This document shows, piece by piece, positions 52,183-61,504 of a stretch of DNA of 64,000 nucleotides. Each line of letters starts with the position of its first letter. Positions within the stretch are counted from its first letter, which is position 1. The DNA lies in assembly GCA_025936115.1 (NCBI GenBank), contig JAICTZ010000003.1, positions 62,001 through 126,000 on the forward strand, in the 5' to 3' direction. This DNA comes from Polyangiaceae bacterium. Lineage in GTDB: Bacteria; Myxococcota_A; Polyangia; Polyangiales; Polyangiaceae. The notes below the pieces were generated by a model that worked only from the letters and a program-made list of their open reading frames with translations, made no database searches and was not told the origin of the DNA. The position numbers and the translations under genes are program-made.

Positions 52183-53423
52183 TCAAGCCGTATTCGTTTT
52201 GAGCGCGACGATCACGAGGTTGCGGAGCGTCTCCGGGGCGTACGTCTCGTCGAGTGACACCACGGGCAGGAGACGCACGTCCTCGAAAACGGCGCCGATG
52301 GCGCGTGCAACGCGCGCTACGGCGTCGTTGCCGGTGAGCGACCCAATCATGTTGAACGCCAGCCGCCACCGGGTCGGAGCCCTCGCTCGAGCGCGTGAAA
52401 AAACGACGGCTGCGTCACTTCCTGGACGAGGCGGCGCGCGTCGAAAGCGTCGATCACGGCCACGTCCCAGCTACCGGGCCGCGCCTGCGCGACGAATTCG
52501 GCGCCGTCCGCAATATGAACCGTGACCTCCGGCACACGTCCGAGGCCGAACCACGTGCGCGCAAGCTCGATGACTCGAACGTCACGTTCCACGACCTCGA
52601 TGCCGATCCCAGGGTAGCAACGCGCGAACTGTCGAACAGCGACACCGCCACCGCAGCCGACGAACAACGCGCTCGACCGCCCGCGCGCGAGTCCGAGCGC
52701 GACGTGAAACAAATCTACATAGGGCCAGCCTGAACGAGCGCCGTCTTCGAGTGCCGCGCGCGTCCACACCAGCTCCTGCCCGCCCTCACTCGCCACCATC
52801 TCGCGAAAGCCGTCGCGGTCGCGAATCGACAGGCTTCCCTGGCCGCTTCGCTCCGAAGCCCTCATGCGCGCTCCGCCCCACCCGCTGCGCTCGAGCCAAC
52901 CGCGCGGAGCCGGCAGCGGGAGCGCCTCGTTCACCGCGGGCAAGCCGAAGGCCGCACGAGCGACGCCCAGGCCCGGCACCAGCCGCTCGACGCGCCGCAC
53001 GTCACCTTCCGTAAAGGCAGCGCCCGTCCGTCCCAGCATCACTGCGGCAAACGGTCGTGAACGCCAGGACAGGTACGCCAAAAGCGAGTGCCGCCCGCCG
53101 ACGGGCTCTGCCACGTCGCGAAAATAAGCGCTCTCTCGCACCCGGCGCTCGCCGAGCACCGCGGTGTCGACGGCGACACCGCGAGCGCGGAGCGCCGCTT
53201 CTTTCACGAGCGACAGCTCGCGTTCGTAGACGCCGCCTCTGGCCAGGGCTTGCGCAATCACTCGCGGTTCGAGTCCGCGCGCCGTCGGCCGCCCTTCGAG
53301 ACCCCTGACAACGAAGAACGCCACATCCGCGCCAATCTCGCGCTCGAGCACGGCGAGCACGCTCGCTTCGAACGCGCGTGCGCTGTGACTCGCTTGCGCG
53401 AGTTCCACGAAGTCGGTTGGCAC
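52183..53423 (-). pseudogene. GAF-like/spermidine-synthase-like fusion gene with a -1 frameshift near its 3' end
   Basis: The uninterrupted frame (53423 to 52347) gives 358 residues ending LRPGGGWRST. The next frame continues the family sequence at once: AFNMIGSLTGNDAVARVAR, onward to VIVALKTNTA and a stop at 52183. Adding one base near 52363-52369 restores LRPGGRLAFNMIG and a 413-residue protein. Residues of about 1-165 look like a GAF-type sensor; about 190-413 are a spermidine-synthase-like methyltransferase fold (ALFVGCGGGVAVRQFA, IEVVERDVRVIELAR, WDVAVIDAFDA). It is either a real single-base deletion, losing about 55 residues, or a sequencing error. Confidence 0.75.
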
Positions 53424-53552
53424 CCTCGCGAGACACCCTCAAACCGGCGAAGTTCCGGCGATGTCGCACGTGCGCTGTCTTGCGGCCGCGCTGAAATCGG
53501 TGCCGCGACGGTGCCGTCGTTTACTGGAGCTACTTCGGCCGCACGTCCGACT

Positions 53553-53631
53553 TGTCCGGGACGGCTTCACCCGTGTCCGGGACGGCTTCACCCATGTCCG
53601 GGACGGCTTCACCCATGTCCGGGACGATCTG
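53553..53631. repeat. 21-bp tandem repeat, three full units and a partial fourth
   Basis: The unit TGTCCGGGACGGCTTCACCC plus one variable base is repeated at 53553-53573, 53574-53594 and 53595-53615, then partly from 53616. It lies in the 313-bp gap (53424-53736) between the frameshifted gene and the FAD monooxygenase. Short open frames run through it on both strands, giving a periodic 7-residue peptide, but they have no other sign of being real. Nothing else is seen in the gap. Confidence 0.75.
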
Positions 53632-53736
53632 CCCCAGGACCAAACCGGCATCGTGACCCTCCGGACCGGAACGCCGGGACAACGCTGCCCGAACGGATGA
53701 TGAAGCTGAACGAGCGGCGAGCGCTACGCTCCGCGC

Positions 53737-55251
53737 ATGGACGCCGAAGTGCTGGTGGTTGGCGCCGGACCGACTGGGCTCGTGCTCGCGCTGTGCCTGG
53801 CACGGCTTGGCGTGCGCGTGCGGATCGTGGACAAGACTGCCGAGCCGGGCACGACGTCCCGAGCGGTAGCGGTGCAGGCGCGCACGCTCGAGTTCTATCG
53901 ACAGCTCGGCTTTGCGCGCGAGGTCATCGACGCGGGCCTCGAATTTTCTGCCATCAATTTGTGGGCGGAGGGGCACAAGCGAGCGCACGCGAATTTCGGA
54001 CAGCTCGGCAATGACCTGAGCCCCTTTCCCTTCGCGCTGATCTACCCGCAAGACGAGCACGAGCGCTTGCTCGTGCAGAAGCTCGAGGCGCTCGGCGTGC
54101 GCGTGGAGCGGCAAACGGAGCTCGAAAACTTCGCTGAGCGCGGACAGCACGTCGAGGCACGCGTCGGAGGCGCGGCGTGTCGTTTCGCGTACGTCGCGGG
54201 CTGTGACGGCGCACACTCGAGCGTGCGCGCGGGGCTCGGCGTGAGCTTTGCCGGGGGCACTTACGAGCACTTGTTCTATGTCGCCGATGTCGAAGCTCGA
54301 GGGCCGCTCATGGATCGCGAGCTCCACGTCTCCGTGGAACGCAACGATTTCATCGCGCTTTTCCCGCTCAAAGGCGACGGGCGCGCGCGGCTCATCGGCA
54401 CGGTACGGGAATCCGCGGCGGCCGCCGGCGACGCGCTCGGCTGGGACGACGTGAAGACGGATCTGCTCGCGCGCCTGCACGTCGATGTCCAGCGCGTCAA
54501 TTGGTTTTCGACCTATCGCGTGCACCACCGCGTGGCGGAGCATTTCCGCGTGGGCCGCGCGTTCCTGCTCGGTGACGCGGCGCACGTGCATAGTCCCGTG
54601 GGCGGCCAGGGCATGAACACGGGCATCGGCGACGCGGTGAATCTGGCTTGGAAGCTCGCCGACGTGCTGCGCGGCCGTGCGCCGGCGGCTCTGCTCGACA
54701 GCTACGAGCCCGAGCGCATCGCCTTCGCGCGGCGCTTGGTGGCGACGACCGATCGTGCCTTTCAATTCGTGACGCGCAGCGGCGGTCTGGCAGCACGCCT
54801 GCGCGTCAACGTGGCGCCGCAGGTCATTGCGGCGGCGTTCGGTGCGCGCGCCGTACGCCGCCTGCTCTTCCGCACGGTGTCGCAGACCACCATCGAGTAC
54901 CGTGAGAGCCCGCTCAGTCAGGGCCGCGCCGGGCGCGTGCACGCGGGTGATCGCTTGCCCTGGCTCGGACCTGCGGGGTCAGAGCACGACAACTTTGCGC
55001 CCCTCGCCTCGCTCGCGTGGCAAGTGCACGTCTATGGGCGCGCGCAGCCAGAATTCGCGACTTTTTGTGCGCAACGTCATCTCCCGCTGCACGTCTTTTC
55101 CTGGAGCACCGACGCTGCTCACTCGGGCTTCGCCGAAAGTGCGAGCTACCTCGTGCGGCCGGACGGCTACGTCGCCTTCGCCGAACCCACGCAAAGTACC
55201 GAACAGCTCGCGCACTACCTCGCCGCGCACCTCGACACCGAGCGCCCGTAG
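53737..55251 (+). CDS. FAD-dependent aromatic monooxygenase (PheA/TfdB/UbiH-type)
   Basis: A 504-residue flavoprotein hydroxylase. The N-terminal VLVVGAGPTGLVLALCLAR binds ADP of FAD, CDGAHSSVRAGLGV is the DG motif, and GRAFLLGDAAHVHSPVGGQGMNTGIGDAVNLAWKLA is the second FAD motif. A C-terminal thioredoxin-like part, as in phenol hydroxylases, ends the chain. It would use NAD(P)H and O2 to hydroxylate a phenolic or similar compound. The ATG at 53737 starts close to the Rossmann motif. It converges with the next flavoprotein gene. Confidence 0.87.
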   Translation: MDAEVLVVGAGPTGLVLALCLARLGVRVRIVDKTAEPGTTSRAVAVQARTLEFYRQLGFAREVIDAGLEFSAINLWAEGHKRAHANFGQLGNDLSPFPFALIYPQDEHERLLVQKLEALGVRVERQTELENFAERGQHVEARVGGAACRFAYVAGCDGAHSSVRAGLGVSFAGGTYEHLFYVADVEARGPLMDRELHVSVERNDFIALFPLKGDGRARLIGTVRESAAAAGDALGWDDVKTDLLARLHVDVQRVNWFSTYRVHHRVAEHFRVGRAFLLGDAAHVHSPVGGQGMNTGIGDAVNLAWKLADVLRGRAPAALLDSYEPERIAFARRLVATTDRAFQFVTRSGGLAARLRVNVAPQVIAAAFGARAVRRLLFRTVSQTTIEYRESPLSQGRAGRVHAGDRLPWLGPAGSEHDNFAPLASLAWQVHVYGRAQPEFATFCAQRHLPLHVFSWSTDAAHSGFAESASYLVRPDGYVAFAEPTQSTEQLAHYLAAHLDTERP

Positions 55252-55266
55252 CGCCGACCGAAGCGG

Positions 55267-56364
55267 CTAGGCGGCTCGGCGCTCCGTCGACAGTCCCGCG
55301 GCGAGGGTCTCGACGATGCGTTCGGCGTCGCGTCCCACGCCGTGAATCATGGTCGAGGAGAACGCGTAGAGAAACTTCAGTCCCACGAAGTAGAGGCCCG
55401 GTGCGTCGGTGACGACGCCACCCACGTGACGTGGCTCGCCGTGATCGTCGAAGATCGGCAGATCGATCCAGCTCAGGTTCGGGTGGTAGCCGTTGCAAAA
55501 AATGACGTTCGTCACGTCGGGCACGCTGCCGTCCTCGAGCACGGGGCGACCGTTCTTCACGCCGACGGTGCGCGCGCCGCGCTTCACTCCCGCGCGGGCC
55601 AGATCGGCCGCGCGGACGCGAATCAACGGGTCACCGCGACCGAGCACGCGCCGGCGCGCGCGCTGGCCCATGGGCGTACGAATGGTCAAAATCCGGTGAA
55701 AAAGCACGCGCAGCACGAGCCGCGCGAGCACGAAGCGGCCCCAAAAGCCGGCGATTCTGAAGGGCACCTCGCCCGTGTCGCGGCCCGACATCACGACCGG
55801 GTGCGTGCGCGCGACCTCGAGCGCGATCTCCGAGCCGGAGTTACCGGCGCCGACGAGGAGCACCCCGCCCGGCGCGAGCTGCGCCGGCGTGCGGTAGCTC
55901 GACGAGTGCAGCGCGACGACCTCCGGCGCGAGCTCCTTTGCCCAGGACGGCAGGGCGCCGCGCTGAAAGCTGCTCATCGCCACGACGACGCGCTCGGCCT
56001 CGAACACTCGCTCGCCCGCTTCGATGCGGAAGCCGCGCTCGTTGCGAGACAGCCGTTCGACGCGCACGCCGCAGAGGACCGGCAGCTCGAAGTGCGCAGC
56101 GTAGGCTTCGAGATAGTCAGCCATCTCGTTCTTGGTCGGAAAGTAGCTCGGCGGCGCGGGAAACGGCAGGCCGTCGAGGCCGTCGAAACGCGCGGGCGTG
56201 AAGAGCCGGAGCGAATCCCAGCGCTCGCGCCAGACGTCGCCGACGCGCGCGTGGTCGTCGAGCACTACGAAGCGCAAGCCCTTGCGCGCCAAGTGGTACG
56301 CGACGGAAAGCCCGGCTTGGCCGGCGCCGATGACGATCACGTCGAAATGAGCTCGTGTTTGCAT
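55267..56364 (-). CDS. Flavin-containing monooxygenase family protein
   Basis: A 365-residue FAD/NADPH enzyme. The FAD motif is VIVIGAGQAGLSVAYHLA, with the usual WRERWDSLRLFTPARF after it. The NADPH motif is VLLVGAGNSGSEIALEVA. The FCNGYHPNLSW near the end is the ATG-like motif of FMOs. It may oxidise N or S atoms or make esters from ketones. Its start is 97 bases from a perfect 7-2-7 palindrome, and a LuxR-type gene precedes it on the same strand, so the two may form a regulatory unit. Confidence 0.85.
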   Translation of the reverse strand: MQTRAHFDVIVIGAGQAGLSVAYHLARKGLRFVVLDDHARVGDVWRERWDSLRLFTPARFDGLDGLPFPAPPSYFPTKNEMADYLEAYAAHFELPVLCGVRVERLSRNERGFRIEAGERVFEAERVVVAMSSFQRGALPSWAKELAPEVVALHSSSYRTPAQLAPGGVLLVGAGNSGSEIALEVARTHPVVMSGRDTGEVPFRIAGFWGRFVLARLVLRVLFHRILTIRTPMGQRARRRVLGRGDPLIRVRAADLARAGVKRGARTVGVKNGRPVLEDGSVPDVTNVIFCNGYHPNLSWIDLPIFDDHGEPRHVGGVVTDAPGLYFVGLKFLYAFSSTMIHGVGRDAERIVETLAAGLSTERRAA

Positions 56365-56460
56365 GGTTCACCTCCGAGGCCGTGCCTCGTGACTGAACCT
56401 AGGGGAGCGCCCGGCAGCGCCGCTTCCGGTGAGCTACCCACGCCGTGCGCTTTTCGTGGC

Positions 56461-56476
56461 TGGGTAGTTCTACCCA
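56461..56476. promoter_or_regulatory. Perfect 7-2-7 palindrome, candidate operator of the flavin monooxygenase gene
   Basis: TGGGTAG-TT-CTACCCA spans 56461-56476, and a further CTACCCA lies at 56434-56440. All are between the stop of a LuxR/NarL-type regulator gene and the start of the FMO gene on the minus strand. NarL-type regulators often bind pairs of heptamers with a two-base centre; here the orientation of the heptamers differs from the NarL 7-2-7 consensus. This makes it a plausible target of the neighbouring regulator. Confidence 0.6.
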
Positions 56477-56486
56477 CGCGCGCGTT

Positions 56487-58217
56487 TCACGCCGAAATTA
56501 GGCCATGCTCGTAGGCGAAGGCGGTGGCAGCCGCGCGTGACGAGACGCCGAGCTTACCGAAGATGTTGCTCACGTGCCGGTCGACGGTCTTCTCGCTCAG
56601 GCAGAGCTCGCTCGCGATGGTCTTGTTGGTGCTGCCCGTCGCGACGAGGCGAAGCACTTGGAGCTCGCGGTCGCTCAGACCGTGCGCGTTCGCGCGCAGG
56701 GTGGCGGCCGGTTCGACGGCGGCGAGATCGAGCGTCGCGCCGAGCTCGGCAAAGACGGCACGCGCGGCGTCGCGCTCGAGCAGGGCGCCGGCGCCGTCCC
56801 CGAGCGCGTCACAGGCGCGAGCGAGCTCGACACGCACTTTGGCCGCGGCATAGGGCGCGCCGATCCTTTGCCAAAGAAAGAACGCGCGCCGGAGCGGGCC
56901 GAGCGCCGCCTGCGCGTCCCCCGCATGCAAAAAGAGCGCTGCGCGTGCCTGCGCCGCCAGCGCCGCCAGCGCGTCGGTCGCAAGCTCGGCCGCGATCTGC
57001 TCGAGCTCGTGGCAGCGCGCGAGCGCGTCGTCGTGTTCGCCGACCGCGAGCAGGATTTCGACGGCGGCCGGCAAGAGCTTCGCGCGCGCGAGCGCCGTGC
57101 GTGCTTCGGCGAGCGCGCGCTTGAGTCCGTGGTGCGCGGCTTCCGTCTGGCCCTGAGCTGCACGCAGCAGCGCGATACCCGGATGCGGCTCGCGCCCGAG
57201 GCGAACGGCGTGGATGTAGGCACGCTCCGCAGCCTCGAGCTCGCCGCGCAACCGATGAAGCTCCCCGAGCTCGTAGTACGCGTCGCCCATGGCGTCGGGG
57301 TTCTGGTGCCCGGGCACGCCGTTCGAGGCGCGCGCCGCTTGCTCGGCGGCCCGCAGCCAATCGCCGCTCAGGCGGGCGATCTCGGCGCGGTGCACCATGC
57401 AAGTGCCGCGGAAAGCGACGAGATCGGGCTGCGCGTCGCACCAGGCGCTCAGCGCATTGGTCCACTCACGCGCGCGGTCGAACGCGTACACTTCGTGGCA
57501 GCTCGCGATCACCGTGCAATAGACGAGCGCCGAAATCATCGGCGACGCGCGGCCCGCCGTGACCGAAAGCATGCATTCGTCGAGCAGCGCGAGTCCGTCG
57601 TGGGTCTTCGCCTGCCGCAAGAGCGCGCGTCCGGCGAGCGAGCGCGTGAACACTTGCATGTCGGGCTCGGCCAAGCGATCGGCGAGTGCGGCAGCCGTCG
57701 TCGCGACACGCTCTGCTTCGACCACCTCGCCTCGAGCGAGCGCGGCGAACGCGAGCGGCACCTGGAGGTAACAGTGCTCGACGCTGTCGCCGCCCGCCGC
57801 TTCGGCGAGACGACGGAGCCGAACGAGCCAGCCGCTCGCCCGCGCTTGCTCGCCGAGCGCGGTCAAACGCATCAACGACCAGAGCGCGGCACGGGCCGCC
57901 CGCCGCGGAACGCCCGCCGCGAGCGCCGCCGCGTGCACGCGCTCGAGCGCGCCGAGAAACTCCGTATCGCGTCCCGTGAGCGCGGCCGCGACCGCTGCTT
58001 GCTCGAGGTCGTCGAGCTCGAGCTCGCAGGGCTCCATCTGCGCGGCAGCCCAAAAATGCACGAAGGCACGTTCCCAGGCCCGCTCGCTGAAGCTCCGGCG
58101 CGCGAGCTCGAGCTCGTGGTTCGCGGCGGGCGAGGGAAGGCTTTCGCTCGGGGTCGGCTTGGCCCTCGTCGACGGCGCTGAGACGCGCCAATTACACCGC
58201 AGCTCGGCTGCGGTCAT
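56487..58217 (-). CDS. LuxR-type transcriptional regulator with TPR-like repeats
   Basis: A 576-residue protein. About residues 20-490 are Ala/Leu/Glu-rich helical repeats of TPR type (for example AYYELGELHRLRGELEAAERAY), as in MalT-like or STAND regulators, but without a nucleotide-binding domain. The C-terminal LuxR helix-turn-helix is clear: LSDRELQVLRLVATGSTNKTIASELCLSEKTVDRHVSNIFGKLG. The ligand is unknown. The start at ATG 58217 lies within hairpin 1 of repeat copy B; an upstream frame to 58313 runs through the rest of that copy. It may control the FMO gene downstream or the cus-like operon upstream. Confidence 0.83.
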   Translation of the reverse strand: MTAAELRCNWRVSAPSTRAKPTPSESLPSPAANHELELARRSFSERAWERAFVHFWAAAQMEPCELELDDLEQAAVAAALTGRDTEFLGALERVHAAALAAGVPRRAARAALWSLMRLTALGEQARASGWLVRLRRLAEAAGGDSVEHCYLQVPLAFAALARGEVVEAERVATTAAALADRLAEPDMQVFTRSLAGRALLRQAKTHDGLALLDECMLSVTAGRASPMISALVYCTVIASCHEVYAFDRAREWTNALSAWCDAQPDLVAFRGTCMVHRAEIARLSGDWLRAAEQAARASNGVPGHQNPDAMGDAYYELGELHRLRGELEAAERAYIHAVRLGREPHPGIALLRAAQGQTEAAHHGLKRALAEARTALARAKLLPAAVEILLAVGEHDDALARCHELEQIAAELATDALAALAAQARAALFLHAGDAQAALGPLRRAFFLWQRIGAPYAAAKVRVELARACDALGDGAGALLERDAARAVFAELGATLDLAAVEPAATLRANAHGLSDRELQVLRLVATGSTNKTIASELCLSEKTVDRHVSNIFGKLGVSSRAAATAFAYEHGLISA

Positions 58218-58328
58218 GGAACAAAAGAAGCACCTGCAGACAATAGTGCGCCGAAAGAGCCAATTTTCGCGGCCTCCACACCTGCAGGCCGCGAAAATTG
58301 GCGACCGATGCAAGCGGTCTCGGGTGTG
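58192..58328 (+). repeat. Two-hairpin repeat element, copy B
   Basis: Hairpin 1: ACCGCAGC (58196-58203) pairs with GCTGCGGT (58207-58214). The linker has GCAGACA (58236-58242) and CGAAAG (58252-58257). Hairpin 2: GCCAATTTTCGCGGCC (58259-58274) pairs perfectly over 16 bp with GGCCGCGAAAATTGGC (58287-58302). The tail GACCGATGCAAGCGGTCTC matches the tail of copy A (34489-34626) without gaps. It lies between the cusA-like stop and the LuxR gene, with hairpin 1 inside the apparent LuxR N-terminus, so it is oriented opposite to that gene. Confidence 0.75.
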
Positions 58329-58348
58329 TAGGCTACACGATTACGCGG

Positions 58349-61300
58349 CTAGCGCGTAGGCAGTTTCCGCCCCCGCCAAATCGCGAAGATTGCGGGGTAC
58401 ACCGTGAGCTCGAGCACGAAGGACGTGACGAGCCCGCCCACCATCGGCGCGGCGATGCGTTTCATGACGTCGGCGCCCGTTCCGCTGCTCCAGAGCACGG
58501 GCACGAGGCCGATGATCATCGTGGCGACCGTCATGAGCTTCGGGCGCAGTCGCTTGGCCGCGCCCTCGACGATCGCCTCGCGCAAGTCGTGACGGTTTTG
58601 AAGCTTACCCGCGCGCTCGTGCTCGGCGTGCGCGAGCGTCAGATAAAGGAGCATCACCACGCCCGTCTCGGCGTCGAGCCCCGCGAGCGCGATGATACCG
58701 ACCCACACCGCTACGCTCATGTTGTAGTGGAGCAGGTAGAGCAGCCAGAACGCGCCCACGAGCGAAAACGGGACGGCGAGCAGCACGATCAGCGTCTCGA
58801 CGAACGATTGGGTGTTGAGATAGAGGAGCAGGACGACGAGGCCGAGCGTCAGCGGGATCACCCATTTGAGCCGCTCTTTTGCGCGCTCGAAGTACTTGAA
58901 TTGCCCGACCCATGCGAGCCGCGTGCCGGCCGGTAGCGCCACCTTCCGGGCCACGACGTCTTTCGCCTCGGCCACGTAATCGGCGATCGGGCGCTCGGTA
59001 TCGACGAACACGAAGCCGACGAGCTTGCCGCCCTCGCTGCGGATCATGGGCGGACCGAGCACACTCCGAATCGTGGTCACCTCGGAGAGCGGCACGTGGG
59101 CGCCGTCCGGCGTCGCGACCAGGACACGGCCGAGAATCTCCGGGTCGTCCCGAAACTCGCGCGCGTAACGCACCGAGATCGGGTAACGCTCTCGCCCTTC
59201 GACCGTTTCGGAGACGTTTTCGCCGCCGATGGCTTGGGCGACGACCATGTTCACGTCGGCGACGGACAGGCCGTGCCGTGCCGCGGCTTCCCGCTTGGTT
59301 TCGAAATCGATGTAGAAGCCGCCCGTCGAGCGCTCGGCGAAGGCGCTGCGCGTGCCCGGGATTTTCGCGACGGCGCGCTCGACGTCGATCGCCGCCTTCT
59401 CGATCGCCTCGAGATCATCGCCGAAAACTTCGATACCGAGCGGGCTGCGCACGCCCGTCGCGAGCATTTCGGTGCGGGTCTGGATCGGCATCCACCAGAC
59501 GTTCGGCATGCCCGGGAAACGGAGCTTCTCGTCCATCTGCCGGATGAGCTCGTCCCACGTGAGGCCCGCGCGCCACTGCTCGCGAGGCTTGAGCACCACG
59601 GTGACCTCGGCCATTCCGAGCGGCGCCGGATCCGTGGCGGTCTCGGCTCTGCCTTCTTTGCCGAACACGCTCACGACCTCGGGAAATGTCTTGAGCTCGC
59701 GATCCATGGCCTGGAGCAAGACGGAGGCTTCGTTTTCCGACATGCCGGGCGGCGCGGTCGGCATGTACAGGATCACTCCCTCGTTCAGCGGTGGCATGAA
59801 CTCGCTGCCCAAGCGGAAGACGGCGGGTACCGTGAGCACGATCGCGAGCACGGCGAGCGTGATGACCTTGAAGCGATGCTCGACGACGAACCGCACGACG
59901 GGCGCGTAGGCCGCCGTGAGCCAGCGATTCAGCGGATTTTTGCTCTCGTCGTGCACTTTGCCGCGAATCAAGAGCACGGCGAGCGCCGGCGTGAGCGTAA
60001 CGGCCAGCACGGCGGCAAAGCCGATCGCGTACGTCTTGGTGAACGCCAAAGGCTTGAAGAGACGGCCCTCGGTGGCCTCCAGCGTGAAGACCGGCAAGAA
60101 CGAAATCGTGATCACGAGCAAGGAGAAGAACAGCGAAGGGCCGACCTCCTGCATCGCGGCGATGATCGCTTCCGCGCGCGGCGTCGGCCGGCCGTGGAGC
60201 TCCCACTCGGACAGCTTTTTGTGGATGTTTTCGATGATGATGATCGAGGCGTCGACCATGGCGCCGATGGCTACCGCGATGCCGCCGAGCGACATGATGT
60301 TCGCGGTCAAATGCTGCTCGAGCATCGGAATGAAGGCGAGCAAGACGCCGACCGGTAACGTCAAAATCGGGATGAGCGCGCTCCGAGCGTGCAAGAGGAA
60401 CACGAAGATGACGACGCTCACGACGATCATCTCCTCGAGCAGCGTGTGCTCGAGGGTGTGCACCGCGTCCTCGATGAGCTCGGAGCGGTCGTAGGTCGTG
60501 ACGACCTTGACGCCTTCGGGCAGCGCCTTTTCGAGCTCGTGCAGCCGCTGCTTCACGCGCTCGATGACGTTCACGGCGTTTTCGCCGTAGCGCATGATGA
60601 CGATGCCGCCCGGCGCCTCGCCCTCGCCGTTCAGCTCCGAAAGCCCGCGCCGGATGTCGGGCCCGAGGCTCACCTCCGCCACGTCGCGGACACGAATCGG
60701 CGTGCCGTTCATCACCTTGATCGGCGCCTGTCCGATGTCGTCGGGACTCTTCACGTAGCCGCGACCGCGAATCACCTGTTCGTGTCCGGCGATTTCGAGC
60801 ACACGCCCGCCGACCTCCTGGTTCGACGCCCGCACGGCGCGCACGACGTCTTCGAGCGTGACGCCGCGACCGAGCAACTTGTTCGGGTCGACGTTGACTT
60901 GGTACTGCTTGACGTACCCGCCGACGCTCGCGACCTCGGCGACGCCCGGCACGCTTTCGAGCGCGTAGCGGAGATTCCAATCCTGGAGGGCGCGGAGCTG
61001 TTGCAGGTCGTGTTTGCCGCTCTTGTCGACGAGCGCGTACTCGAAGACCCAGCCGACCCCGGTGGCGTCGGGCCCGAGGATGGGGCTCGTGCCCTGCGGT
61101 AATTTCGCGCGCACCGAGCTCATCGCCTCGAGCACGCGGCTGCGCGCCCAGTAAATGTCCGTGCCTTCGTCGAAGATGACGTTGACGAAGGACATGCCGA
61201 ACATCGACTGACCCCGCACGGCCTGCACTTTGGGCGCGGCGACGAGCGCCGCCGAAATCGGGTAGGTGACCTGATCTTCGACCAGATCGGGGCTTTGCCC

Positions 61301-61504
61301 CATCCACTCCGTAAAGACGATCACCTGGACGTCGGAAAGATCCGGGATCGCGTCGAGCGGCGCGCGGCCGAGCGCCACGAACCCCCAGGCGGCGGCCGCG
61401 GCGACGCACAGCAGCGTGAGCCACGGGCGGTGCGCGCTCGCTGCGATCACGCGCGCGATGAAGCCGAGCTTCGGGGCGCGGTCCTCGCCGTCGGTGCCGC
61501 TCAT
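58349..61504 (-). CDS. cusA: CusA-type copper/silver RND efflux pump
   Basis: A 1051-residue inner-membrane transporter of the heavy-metal RND family with 12 helices and two large periplasmic loops. Proton-relay acids in GAMVDASIIIIENIHKKL match the CusA/CzcA family. The three methionines that bind Cu(I)/Ag(I) in CusA are all present, in YMPTAPPGMS, APLGMAEVTV and RTEMLATGVRSPLG, favouring monovalent copper or silver over zinc/cobalt. It overlaps the cusB-like gene by ATGA. Only 21 bases separate its stop from repeat copy B. Confidence 0.93.
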   Translation of the reverse strand: MSGTDGEDRAPKLGFIARVIAASAHRPWLTLLCVAAAAAWGFVALGRAPLDAIPDLSDVQVIVFTEWMGQSPDLVEDQVTYPISAALVAAPKVQAVRGQSMFGMSFVNVIFDEGTDIYWARSRVLEAMSSVRAKLPQGTSPILGPDATGVGWVFEYALVDKSGKHDLQQLRALQDWNLRYALESVPGVAEVASVGGYVKQYQVNVDPNKLLGRGVTLEDVVRAVRASNQEVGGRVLEIAGHEQVIRGRGYVKSPDDIGQAPIKVMNGTPIRVRDVAEVSLGPDIRRGLSELNGEGEAPGGIVIMRYGENAVNVIERVKQRLHELEKALPEGVKVVTTYDRSELIEDAVHTLEHTLLEEMIVVSVVIFVFLLHARSALIPILTLPVGVLLAFIPMLEQHLTANIMSLGGIAVAIGAMVDASIIIIENIHKKLSEWELHGRPTPRAEAIIAAMQEVGPSLFFSLLVITISFLPVFTLEATEGRLFKPLAFTKTYAIGFAAVLAVTLTPALAVLLIRGKVHDESKNPLNRWLTAAYAPVVRFVVEHRFKVITLAVLAIVLTVPAVFRLGSEFMPPLNEGVILYMPTAPPGMSENEASVLLQAMDRELKTFPEVVSVFGKEGRAETATDPAPLGMAEVTVVLKPREQWRAGLTWDELIRQMDEKLRFPGMPNVWWMPIQTRTEMLATGVRSPLGIEVFGDDLEAIEKAAIDVERAVAKIPGTRSAFAERSTGGFYIDFETKREAAARHGLSVADVNMVVAQAIGGENVSETVEGRERYPISVRYAREFRDDPEILGRVLVATPDGAHVPLSEVTTIRSVLGPPMIRSEGGKLVGFVFVDTERPIADYVAEAKDVVARKVALPAGTRLAWVGQFKYFERAKERLKWVIPLTLGLVVLLLYLNTQSFVETLIVLLAVPFSLVGAFWLLYLLHYNMSVAVWVGIIALAGLDAETGVVMLLYLTLAHAEHERAGKLQNRHDLREAIVEGAAKRLRPKLMTVATMIIGLVPVLWSSGTGADVMKRIAAPMVGGLVTSFVLELTVYPAIFAIWRGRKLPTR

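Noticed and set aside
53553..53631. CRISPR-like array
   Set aside because: Units are adjacent with no unique spacers, and there are no cas genes in the window.
53439..53651. Small protein with a repeated 7-residue unit on the minus strand
   Set aside because: Its repeat is just the translation of the 21-bp tandem DNA repeat; no ribosome-binding site or family match was seen.
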